Source of the DNA: Pithys albifrons albifrons | Taxonomy: Eukaryota > Chordata > Aves > Passeriformes > Thamnophilidae | Direction of reading: 5' to 3' | DNA length: 64,000 bases | Assembly: GCF_047495875.1 (NCBI RefSeq) | Contig: NC_092471.1 | Location: forward strand, 4,981,001-5,045,000 | In this document: piece after piece, positions 13,601-25,300 of the stretch | Numbering within the stretch: the stretch's first letter is position 1 | How the letters are laid out: every line of letters starts with the position of its first letter | Notes under the pieces: generated by a model | The model's database searches: none | Seen by the model: the letters and a program-made list of their open reading frames with translations, nothing else | What the model was told of the DNA's origin: nothing | Position numbers and translations under genes: made by a program

Positions 13601-16600
13601 ACTGAGGCATATTCTGTACTAGGTACAAAGAAATTAAGTTCAATCTCCATTTGTGTGTCCTGCACATCTACCCCCTTGTGCCTCCAGCACAGAATTGAGA
13701 TAGAAAGACACAGTGCACACATAAAGCTCATTTTAGTAATGAAGCATTAGCTTTTGCTGTTTGATAATTAATAACACAGTGTTTGGTTCAACAAGGATAT
13801 AATTAAAGTTTCAAATGTGAGCATTATAAATTACAGATACTTTGGGATTATAAATCTCTGTAGTGTTTTTTAATGAAAATAAATTGAACTGACATTGTTT
13901 CCAAAGGAGTTGACTTATTCCACCTTCACTCACTATCTGGTTAAGGTCTCTGACTCTCTTTTGGAAACATTTCAAACACCTTCCCAGAAAACGTGAGCTT
14001 AGTACCACCCAGTGTCATAAAGCAAGCCACAAAAATCCATGAGTTTTGGATATATGCAGAAGCTGACTAATCATGGAGATTCAGTAACTTTACATTAAAG
14101 ATTGAAATAATTACTTTAGGCTTCATGGCTACTTGAATATTTCTATTATGATACTTGATCATCCCTAAAATTGCAACTTTATTAAGAGGTCCCCATCTCA
14201 GTAATCTGGTCCACTTTGATTAAAAGAGCTGCATTCCTGTCATAAAGCACAGATGACAGGAGCTGGGTAAAAAGACTTAAGACTCAATTGATATTAAGCA
14301 GAAGATAAAGTAAAAGGAAATTAAAACAATACAAAAATGGAAAGGCATCAAAGAAAAAAGAAAATAATTTCCAAGAAGTGAACACAGTACAAACACTTTG
14401 TTCTGAAACGTTTGATTAAATGGCAATATTGCTCATCCTTTTCTGTCTCATAAAGCCAAGATGAATTCCACCAAGCAGACATTTCATTTTTTCTGAGTGG
14501 GGATCATCCAAAGTCTCAGGCAATCTTAAATCTTCCCTTCTGTTTACATAATACATGTGCAGAAGCTGTTAGAAGCATTCCTGGCCTTTACAAGCTTATT
14601 AGGAAGTTCAGCTTTTAAGGCAGGCAGAGTACAACCCTCCTCAGCCTCCCAGAGCTCAGCTCATCTTCGAGGGCCTAATCTGTTTGCAGCTGACTCAAAC
14701 TACAGGTATTTCTTTCAAAGTGGCTTAAACCTTCTCCCAGTTATCTCTGCAAGGGAATGTGGATATTTGTCTTGAGACATGGTGGTGTCCTGTGCTGGAC
14801 ACTGAATATTGTATGTTCAGTGTCCACCCTCAAAGAGGCATGAAAAGATCCTAACTAGACATTTCTGAAACCACTGAAGGCTTTAACATGAGTTTTTTCT
14901 TAGCCTGAAATGAAAGAAATGGAGGAAAACCAGCAAACATAGGAGAAAAAAAAACCCAAACCAAAATACTATTGAACTCCCAGCAGCCTCTGGCTCTGTG
15001 TGAGCAGGTGCCTGCTGAGCCACAGGGCTGAGCTCACTTAGCTCAGAAGAGCCAGACTGGAACTTAACCACTAGACAAGTAGTAAATTAAATGCACACTT
15101 CAAAGGATAAGACTCAAGAGAACTCAAAACATTGATTTTCAAAGAACTTGGCTCTTTGCTTCTCTTTGAGAGACTGTTTTGTTGTTCAGCAGCTGTAACC
15201 TCGTGAGTGCCAGACAATAAAATCTGAATCAAATGCATCTCACAGGTATGGCCTAATTATTTGAGTTTATTTAACACAAAGTATTAATATAACAATTTGT
15301 TAAAATACTTGACACAGATGCCTACAAAGCAAGTAAGAAGTGGAGCTATCTCCCATTAATGGCTTTGTGAGGTGATCTATTAGAAAAAACTGTTGGTAGA
15401 CTGCTCTGTATTCAAGATTAGTTGATCCCCAAACACTTGAGCAGTAGAGCAGTTACAAGAAAGTCAGAAAGGAAGTGTGTCTGTGTATCCTGCTACACAG
15501 GAGAAAATCTGCACAGGAAATATTGATTAAATATGGATAGCTAAACTAGAAAAGGTCCAGACAGAAACTATAAAGTAAGAAATTTCTGATGCATTATGTG
15601 GAAAGGTTTGAAACCAGGAGCATTTATTTCTTCAAACACTTTAGTTTGTTTGCCAGTTAAAACACCCAACACAAACAATCAAAACAAACCACTACTGGTT
15701 TTCATAAAGCTTTTGCAGTAGATGAAAATTTCCAGACAAGTATGTGCCATTCTATAAATCTCTTAATATAAGTTCAAAATATAGAAGGTGAAACCAAATG
15801 TGCCCAGTCGTGCAGGCTTTAATTCGACTTTGTAAAATGCCATATCTTTGTACACTCAGGATTCTGCACTGTAATTATTAGACTACAAACTGCTCATAGC
15901 TCCATGTGGTCGCCTGGAACACTCCATCATCCTGGCATCCCACAGGAAAAAATTGCAGCAACAGACTCTCCTCCAGCTGATTCTCCAAAAGCTGCCATAA
16001 TATCTTCTGGTGAGAGCAGCAGAGTAATTTAGTACCTTTGGCAGACATTCAGAGAAGCACCTTAATGTGCCTGATGTTGGACCCCAGAAGGAAAGAAAAA
16101 ATGCAAAAAGAAAATAGGGAGAAAAGAATACAGAGTTCCCCTAAAGACTAAACAAATGAGGAGGAAGATAGAGATCTCTCTTCTAAATCCAAATTTTCTT
16201 CTCCCAACAGTCTCACTGATTGTTTCATTGTGTTAAAAGAAAATAATTAGTTAAATGTAATGAACAAACTTCCCAAGCATTTTGCATGGGTCTACTATGA
16301 AAGAGCCATGAAAGACTACACAGAAAACTCAGCAAAATCTGTGAGGCAACATATCTGAAGATGAAAAATATTTCCTTCTCCTATGAATTAAGGTTTTCCC
16401 TGCCTGAACTTCAATTTAAACCAGAATTTCAAAACAATTAAAACTTCATTGAAGCATTAGTTTCTAAAGGACTGAATCAATGTTCAACTGACCTGAAGGA
16501 GAATTAATGTTTTTTCTCAAAACTTTTCAATGGAATTTAAAATAAATACAGTGGGGCAAAGAAACACAGCCCAAAATAAACAAACCTTCAGGAAGGAATA

Positions 16601-19200
16601 CACTGTACTTCCATTATGATCTTATTTTCTCCAGAAAATTACATTTCTCCCACTAGGCATGTATCCCTTCATAAAAGCAAGAAAAGTTTCAGAATCTTCA
16701 AGAATGTCAAATAGTTAGAAAAAAGATGATACAAATTCACTAAAATAGGTACATAGTCTTCCACAGGAATAATCTTTTTCAGAGAAAAGCACTGTATCAT
16801 TACCTGGCCCCCAATTCTCCATCTCCTGTGCTATGCTTAGCTTTTCATGAAACCCATTGAAGTAAGATTTATTCTTATGACAAAATGGAACAAATTATTA
16901 ACACTGACAGGCTGCAAAAATTGTTTAGTTTTGCAGCAGTGTGTACTTTTACAGTCAGATGGATCACTGCAGCCACAAGGGGGGAAATGTAAAAGAATAT
17001 CTACTCTGTGTGCAGCAAAGTGACACACTAGAACCTCCTTTTGCCAGGAAACAGTAAACTCTGGAGAAAGGTTAACTGATGTTAGCACTTAATATAGAAG
17101 GTATACAAATGTCAGCTTCTAAACCCTGCCTTAGCTCATGCAGTGCCATCTCTCCAGTGATCTTGAGCCTTCCTTTGCAGCTACTCAAACCATAACAAAT
17201 GCAATAATTCAACTGAAACTTGATCAATGGCCATCAACAAGGTGTTCTCAGTACATAGAGCAGCTTCTTTATTGCCCACCAATTGACATGATTTCTGTTT
17301 CCCAGTCACCACATATCAGATCAAATGGCTGATTAATAAAACTGGCAATGACCAGTTTTAACACTCAGGTATTTAATTTCTTTTTTTAGATTTTTTTTTA
17401 TTCAGAAGGAGCAATAAGGAGTGATGGAACCACTGACAAATGACATATTTTAGGACATGCTTTTACTCTCTAAGAAATCACACTGCAGACCAGAAAGGAA
17501 GGGAGAATTCTCTTCAGGCTGAAATCTCCCTATTTTATCTTCATTTCTTTTCTCAAAAGTCTTTTACCTTCTCCTCCTGCACCCTGCAGAAAATTAAGCC
17601 ATAAATCCTGAATTTACTGGGTATAAGTAGAAGGGTATGTGGAATTGCAAATGTGTTTCTACGAGCAACACTGTTTTTAGAGTGCAGCCATCCAGCAAAA
17701 AGGCAGGAGCTGGAGAGGCACAGGTGTGTCACTTTGGGGGTTTGGAAAAGCCACGAGGATCAATGTTTGCTGGGATTTCAGCTCTGGGAGCCCTTTCATG
17801 CTCTCACTGCAGCAATCACTGTTACCTGAGTAAGACTCTCAAACCTGAGGAACTGCCCAGAGCCCTTCAGAGGCCTTGGTGCAAACCAAACAGTTCTCCT
17901 GTCCACCTTTATTACCTCATTCCTTTTGTTCAAGAAAGCAGAAAACAATATAATCAAATTCCAGAGTAATCTAGCTCAGTAATTTGTTTGCCCAGCCTTC
18001 TAACTTCCTAAATATTTATACTACTAAAAGAATTTAATTAGAGTGGAAAAGGGTAGATGATACATTGAAACAAATAAGCCCAAAGATTAAAACTAGAAAT
18101 AAAGACAAATATCTCTTAATTCACATAATTCAAAATGATTGTTCTATATTTTTCCCTTTTACTTTTGATGTAAATTAGCTTCCTTCTGATGATGCTGAAC
18201 AAGAGTCTGTTTACAATAGGAAGTAACTCTGCCTCCCCACCTTAATCCTTAGTTTTAAGATACATCTCATCATGAAACAGAACAAGTGATCCAAGAATTC
18301 AACAAGTTTATCAAAATCTGAACAGACCCCAGTCTGTCAATTAAAGCTTTTATTTCCCATGAGAAAAGTAAAATTTGAGTGGGACAGTGTCTGAATCACA
18401 GGAAGATTAAACTATGAATGTGCACACGCAGAGGGATTTACAAGTAAACAAGTACATCACTCTGAGAAGAGCATTTAAGAGAAATAAGGTACAAGAAGTT
18501 TTGCAATAAGAATCTTGCAACTGCATCATCTCAACAGGGGGCCCAGAAATGGAGAGTAGTGCCTTCCTAGTGCTGATGAACAGCCCCCAGGCATTTCATC
18601 CCTGCATAAAAGATGCAGAACTAGTGACAACATCTATCTGAGTACATCAGGCTGTCCTCTGAAATAAAGTGGGTTGAGCCCTGAACTTTGCATGCAGCAG
18701 CTTTCACTGCCATTCAGCAATAGTGTTTTGCTGATGAAAAGCATTCCAGAAATCTTAATAATGAAATCTCTTGAGGCAACAGCCAATCAATCCTTTTTAA
18801 CAAACAGAATCACACATCTTTTTTCAAATAGGCTCAACCACACGAGTATTAAAATACAATGAACATTGTTTCTTGATTGCAAAAAGCACAAAGGCAAATT
18901 GAAGTGGCAGAGAGTAGAGAATGAGCTGCTTTGTAGCAGAATAACAGGATGGTAATGTCAGACACACAGAGCAACATATGCACATTAAATTATCTCTTTA
19001 CCACAATGAGCAGGATGGAAGAGAGAACAGCTACCAACAACTGGGGTGACAATCCAGAAATTTCAATTAATAAAAAATAAAATGTACCTGCCAACTCCCT
19101 CTTTCCCCAGACAGGAACATCCTTCCAAAATATGACCTTGAGAAGGATTCTGCTCACAGCTTCTTAAGTAGTCTAAACAAATCTGTATTAAATTATTAAA
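7694..19200. other. Long gene-free stretch
   Basis: About 11.5 kb with no supportable gene. Contents noticed: an A12-(GAA)3 microsatellite at 11066-11087, GC-richer patches at about 9340-9480 and 11690-11840, a purine-rich patch at 12116-12360, and a patch near 17640-17930 containing a 110-codon open frame without recognisable domains. None of the patches could be assigned to a transposon family or exon. Confidence 0.6.
11066..11087. repeat. A12 then (GAA)3 microsatellite
   Basis: Twelve A residues are followed directly by three GAA units. It is a short, potentially length-polymorphic simple repeat with no recognisable retrotransposon body upstream. Confidence 0.85.
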
Positions 19201-19223
19201 AATACACACATCCTTTCAAATGT

Positions 19224-19337
19224 AGGGGGTTTGCTGTTGGGTTTTGTTTTCTTTGAGGATATTTTTTCTTACCAGAAACAAAGAAATAAACCCCACAAAG
19301 AACCAAACAAACAACAAAAAACCCAACAAACCCCCCC
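19224..19337. repeat. Low-complexity imperfect inverted repeat
   Basis: A G/T-rich arm (19224-19255, starting AGGGGGTTTG and ending TTTCTTTG) is followed about 40 bp later by an A/C-rich arm (19296-19337, starting CAAAGAACC and ending AACAAACCCCCCC). The right arm is close to the reverse complement of the left, with small insertions. It could fold into a hairpin. It could be an expanded simple repeat that inverted, or two independent tracts of opposite strand bias. Confidence 0.7.
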
Positions 19338-19534
19338 AACATTACTGCCTGTAAGATTAAATAAAAGCTGCATGACCTGTCAGCATCACTAGGCAGGAGA
19401 AGAGAAGTCCTTATCCAGCATTCCTGAGCAGCTCAGGTATTGCTCAAAATAGATAAAAATAACTATTGACATCAAATCTTTAATCTTGTGTTCTGTAAAT
19501 GCAGGGATGTAACAGTGCACTACAGTGAGGAAAA

Positions 19535-19902
19535 CCTGCCATGTGAGGAAAGACTGAGGAGAACTGGGTTTGCTCATCCTTGAGAAGAGACACTGTTCCA
19601 GTACGTGAAGAGTGGCTCCAAAGAAGATGGGGACTCCTGTTTACAAGGAGTCACATGGAAAAAAAGGAGGGTGATGGGTACAAGTTAGACCTGGGGAGAT
19701 CCTAACTAGACACAAGCAGAAAACTTTGGACAAGAACAATCAGCCATTGAATAATCCACCCAGAGAAGTGATGGATTCCCTAACCCTGGATACTCAAGAT
19801 GCAGCTGGACAGAATGCTGGGCTATGGACTATGCTTTTGCCAAGGAAGGTTGGAGTAGATTTTCCCTGAGGTTCCCTTTCACCCTGGAATTCTATCATTG
19901 TG
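19535..19902 (+). mobile_element. Diverged CR1 LINE 3' region (plus)
   Basis: In sense order: TGAGGAAAGACTGAGGAGAACTGGG, then a TTGAGAAGAG block corresponding to the CR1 'CCTGGAGAAGAG' segment, a GGGTACAAGTTAGACCTGGGGAGAT block, CACCCAGAGAAGTGATGGA, CTGGATACTCAAGATGCAGCTGGACA, and a tail GAGGTTCCCTTTCACCCTGGAATTCTAT. The blocks keep the CR1 order with many substitutions and small indels, so it is older than the copies at 4.8 and 6.0 kb. No coding remnant is left. Confidence 0.88.
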
Positions 19903-21828
19903 TGCTAACTTGCTGCTGTTCAGGGCACTGTTTCAGGATTATAAATCAGAATTTGAGCACAAGCACAAAGTTAAATCCATGTTCCAATTCAAGGTAATAA
20001 ATTATCAGAGAGGCATCTCTAGAATCATAAGTATTTTCTAAAAACCTACTAAAAATGATCCAACATCCAGAAGTCTGCAGGAATGCTGATTAGAGCACTA
20101 GGCTGTGTAAGCAGAGCACAAAATGCAATTAATTTCACAGTAGATAACACCATATGCAAGTGTATGCATTGCACAGCTCACTATACAAAAAATGTTCCTG
20201 CTGAAATCGCATTTGTAAATAAAAAAAAGGAAAAAGATCACAAAAGTTATTGAGTGCTTTTAACTGAAACTTAGCTTGCCCTTGTGTCACAAGTCTCAGC
20301 CTGATTCCATGCTTTTTCTCCAAATGATCAAAGCTCTGAAGTGGTTCTAAATTGCTATTGTATCAAAAGGTAAATTATTTTAGAGGGTAAGAAGTCATCT
20401 TGTCACCCTGTAATTTCTTTAATTACAACACTGTGTAGGTGTAGAATAAGAAAAATCCACCTAAGATGCCTCTGTTCGAGAAGATCTTGGAAATTCTCTT
20501 CATAGCACATACAAATTTAAGAAAGAAGTTCTGCTTCTTACTCACAGGTTGGGCTTTAAAAGGCAGCACTTCTTCCCAGCACATCCTGTTCCAGACAGTT
20601 CCTGGGAGCCTTCGAGGATGCTGCCAGCCAACAGGTGAAGCAGCTACTCAATTATTTCATTAATGGAAGATAAATATGAGTAAAGGCTTGAGGAAGAGTT
20701 TCAGGATTGGCTGGGAATAAATAGAAGCCTGAGAGGCCTTTACCCAGCAATGATTTATTTACCTCTTGCACTTACAGAACATTCAGCTACTCACTAATAA
20801 GAAACAAGGAGCTACGATGCAAGATTTATACAGCAATAACAAGAGGATTTGTTAGCATGATTCTGATTATTCCGTAATGAAAGGCTAATGAAACTAATAA
20901 AGCTTTATCACAACCTGCAGGGATCTTACCAGGAGCCAGAGAGAGCATTTGAATTAGGTTGTGGAAGGTCTTCAAAAAGTCGAGAGGAGCAGGTGCTAAA
21001 CAAAGAAAGACTTAATAACATACAGGCAAGAAGATGTAATGACAGAGCACACTGGCAGTTAAACTGAAAACAGGATTTAGTCAGTGTCTTGTATTTCAAA
21101 CTATCTTGAGTTGCCAGAACCATCTCCCACATCTACATCTCCAAAGAGCATTGAGCAGGTTTAGGTTCATTTGACACAACTCCTCTTTATTGTTGTTATT
21201 GGACAATCTTCTGCTTCTCAGGAGTTTTACATTATCAGTGAAAAGAGTTGAAGATTTTAATTCCTGTTTAATTCCTCTTGGTAAGAGTACCACAAATCTG
21301 CTTTTCATTTTCTAACCGACTGGATTCTGGGATTCTATAAACACACTTGCAAAGGCAGAGCATTGGGTACTTTAATAAGTGTTTTACTTGTGTGGCCTTT
21401 TTTCTGCTGTATCCAAAGGGCTACAGAATGGGCCTATTTCACTTGCACTGGCCAGACAGAGCTGGTGCAGGAACACAAGAGGCAGAAAAGCTCTCTGTAA
21501 GAACGTATCTCAGTCACTTATTAATGCATGTGCTGTTCCCAGAAACAGTCTTTAGTGAGGCTGAAAATAAAATAAAAATCAGTCGCCTGACACCTAATAA
21601 TTTTAAAACACCTTTAAATTTTAAATAATATAATTTATATTTAAAATGGTTAAATTAAATCATTAAAAATGTTTTAACTGCCTTCCACAGTGTCTATCCC
21701 CAGCCCAATAACTGCAAGTTTCTTAATGCTTTGAGGTTACACTGTCTTCATTTAAGAATAATTCTGTTTCAAAGATGAAAAATGGAAATAACTGGATCAT
21801 GTATAACTGCATTTCCTATAGCTGGTTT

Positions 21829-21863
21829 GGGTTAGGGTTTTTGTTTGATTTGGGGGTTTTGGG
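21829..21863 (+). repeat. G-rich, telomere-like tract (G-quadruplex potential)
   Basis: Four G runs occur within 35 bases: GGG-TTA-GGG, a 14-nt T-rich loop, GGGGG, TTTT, GGG. The first part, TTTGGGTTAGGGTTT, matches about two vertebrate telomere units. The tract is too short to call an interstitial telomere array and may be a chance product of the T/G-rich low-complexity sequence common in this window. Confidence 0.6.
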
Positions 21864-22182
21864 TACACTGTTTTGCACTGACACAGAACTTCCCATGTGC
21901 CACTGAGGACTGTGGGCTGACAGGCAGTGAGTTTCCAATATCAAGCTTTTATCAGAAACACTCATCTCAAATGTACACCAGGTCACTTGACCTCCAGACA
22001 GCTGTTGAGAACATTTCAAAAGTGGCCCAGGCAGAGACCAAGCCCAGAAAAGTCCCAAACTCCTGACCTGGTAGGTCATTGCATGGCACATTGCTGCCTA
22101 CAAGTAATGGCAAAAACAATTACCAGTAGGATACACCTTCTTGTGGGTTCAGGGTGCAGTTTGTGCTTCTGCCTCAAGAGGA

Positions 22183-22325
22183 CACAGTGGTGGCAAACAC
22201 AGGAAACTAAAGTGCTCCAAGGGGATGGAACACAGTTGCTTTCACAAAGACCAAATCTCTTCCGCCTGGAAAGGACAAGGCTGAAGGGGATATACAATCA
22301 ATGTTTCCAAATTCAAGAAAGCAAC
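22183..22325 (+). mobile_element. Old CR1 LINE fragment (plus)
   Basis: The segment CTCTTCCGCCTGGAAAGGACAAGGCTGAAGGGGATATACAATCAATG matches the CR1 'TTCAGCCTGG.GAAGAGAAGGCT..GGGGAT' region followed by the ATCAATGT block. Upstream, GTGGCAAACACAGGAAACTAAAGTGCTCC and GGATGGAACAC fit the preceding CR1 block in order. The copy lacks the 3' tail and is strongly diverged. A 137-codon open frame across it (21927-22340) is therefore not evidence of a gene. Confidence 0.62.
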
Positions 22326-25300
22326 ACATCATCCATCTGAATACAGAGCTGGTATTTGTACGATCCTGCACTGCCAAAGCACACGGGAAGGTGAACAGGT
22401 AGGGGTGTATCTTACAGCCCTAATACATCAGGTGTGGATGCAGAAGGGCCATGAGGAGAAAGGCTAACCAAAAGTGACTCAGCTCACACAACTGCCCTAA
22501 ACAGTGTTAGTCTAAGATGCCACTGCTGGAGATTGAATATTGGCCTGTGTGAACCAATGTACCCAGCAGGTCAGTTCTGTTCTTAACAATTCAAACTATA
22601 CAAGAAAACAGGGAGATGTCCTTGGGCTAAATACACTGTTCCTTTGCCAACAGGTCAGCTCCAGACACTTGATCCCTGTGGGAAAATTGCACTCTCATCA
22701 AATCAGGGATTTCCCCCTAACTCAGAGGAGTACAAAAAAGGCAGAATCAGGCTGCTAGTGCTGCCAGAACAATTAATAGAGCCCGCTGCCAAATGCACAT
22801 TTCCTGACAGCCAGAGCACTGCAGGCCACATTAACTGGGAGCTCTGGAGCAGCTGAGGAGCTGTTGGAGGGCACCAGGAATCTGGAGAGCACTCCAACAT
22901 GTTTATCCTGCAGCAGGGCAGAGACCTGCAACTACACATGTCAGGGAACACATCCTTCTGAAGTGGCACTTAATTCAAAGAGTGAATTTAATTAGAATTT
23001 AATTAGACAACTTCCCAAGGACCAACGAGTAGAATTGCTTTGGGTATGCTGGAGTTAATGCTGATAAAGCATGAAAGCCTTGTTAATGAGAGAAGCCTCT
23101 GTTAATCATGACAGAAAACAAACAATAGCTTTTACCCTTTTGAGGATCACTCCCACCAAAACCCTGCCACTCACAGGGAAAACACAAATTTTCCTCATCT
23201 CCAAAGAAAATATTTAAATGCTCTGAAGCTCAGCTCACTAATTGTAACATTATCTTACATGCAGCACTCACTTTTTTTTGGTATCACAAAACTATTCCCA
23301 ACTTGAGTTATACAGATTATAATTGCATATTTTCCAAAATGTTAGTATGCATATCCTTTTCCTTATCACTGTTTTTCTTTTAAGAGATAGTTGAACAGGT
23401 ATGAACAGTGCACACTGTGCTTTCCTTGGCAATGATAAACATGCATTTACAACACAATAAAACCTTTTACTGAGCTGCAGCACAAATCAGTTCATTCTTA
23501 CTTAACTTCTTAGGTACACTATTCGCAACCTTCACATCATCCAAGGAGAAACAGCTCCATCTAAAGGTTAATTGGCTGCACAGTCCCCTGCCTTGTGTTT
23601 TCCAAGCGTAATAAACCTCATCAATGGCAGCATGCTCATTAGGGAAGGACAGGGATTGGAGGGCCACGTCCAAAAAGCTGTGGGGAATGATTTCCCAGCC
23701 AGAACAGAAATCTGACTCCAGAAATGCCTTAACATTTTGTTCATCCTTTGAATAACCTGACACATGTTCATCTTCTCAGATAACTTATATTTTCATGGCC
23801 CCTGACAAGTGACGTTCACTTTGCAGCCTACAATCCAATCACACACAAACAACAGCCTTGAATTTTGAATTCATTTTATCATGAAAACAAGAACTCAAAA
23901 TCATTTTTATGTGCCTTGCCTTTTAAAACCACCCAGAAGACTGTTCTGCCCTTAAATTTTGCTGATTTGAAAAGAACATCTCCAAAGTGACTTTTTATTT
24001 GGAAATATCCAATAGTTGATATTAGAAAACATTAAAAAAATTGAAGACGCAGCTTTCAGAAACACATTCCAGCTGTAGCAGTGATACTGATCTTTGAAAA
24101 AATCATAATTTGGAGATGCTACCTTCATCAACCAACAGTTTTAACCCCTCCTGATAAAGGTACCCTGAGGATTTGTCTCAAGGTGCATTTTCCAGCATTA
24201 AACCTGAAGAGTTCCTTTTTACTCTTTATTTCACAGTACAGTGGGTTAGCCACAGCTGAGAACAAAAATAGGACACTATTTTATATAACTTCAAGAATAC
24301 TCTGATGAAAGGTTTCTAAATTATTTTTAGGCTCACACATCTATGCAATCCTGAGCACAATTTGTGCACTGTCAAAGCAATAACAAAGTTTTAATAAAGA
24401 CATTCAGCAAAGATGAAGTACTTGGGGACTGTGGCCATAATTACAATCATAATGGGCATTAAGTTAATAATGATGACAAAACCCAAGCTTTTCAGAGCAG
24501 AAATCAAGCAGTGTTCAGTGTAACTATGCAGTCCTTATTGAAGTGCTATGTTTAATCTAGACAGACTACTAAGAGTCAGGGAGGAAAAACATGATGACAT
24601 TCCAGGTAGCAGAGTGTTCTCAGTGGGTGCAGTTACGCTCAGAGCACATTCAGCTGTACAGGCTCTGATTCCTTGCTGGATTTTACCCATACTTCAGCTA
24701 TATTTGAGAGGACTGGATTAGGTCTGCTTCTGCCTTACTGCACTAACATTTTATTTCATAATTTCTATAATAATAGTGATAGGATATATTTCATTTCTGT
24801 AATGTGTTCAATATTATTCAGAAAATATTGAATTGATGAGTAACTCAGCTGATATTGAAAGTGCTACTGGATATTTCTTTGATTGCATGGGATGACAAAG
24901 ACTACCATCCAAATCATTCAGTGAGACTCTAAGCTATCAAGTAAACAGCCTGGGTTGGGGTTTGTTTGGTTGTATTTATTTGATAAGTGTCCCTGGTCCC
25001 CACAGTGCCACTTTCCCTAGTCCTAAAATTGTAACATGCCTGCAATTTATCTTGTATCACAGCACCAGATTCTTATAACCAGATCCTACACACCAAACTT
25101 CACTGTTATTCTTCTTCATCTCTTCTTGGAAAGACAGCTGGCTTTCTTTATAACAGAGAAATATTTTAAATCTAATGAATTCTGCTTACAGGGTAAATTT
25201 CCCACTGATTACCCACAGTAATGATAACAGCAGCACCCAGAGGCACCCACCAGAGTCCAGTGGGACTAATCCCAAACCAGACACAGTGAACAAGACTGTA

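Noticed and set aside
21927..22340. 137-codon plus-strand open frame
   Set aside because: Its 3' half is explained by an old CR1 fragment in a frame unrelated to the CR1 protein, and the rest shows no recognisable domain.
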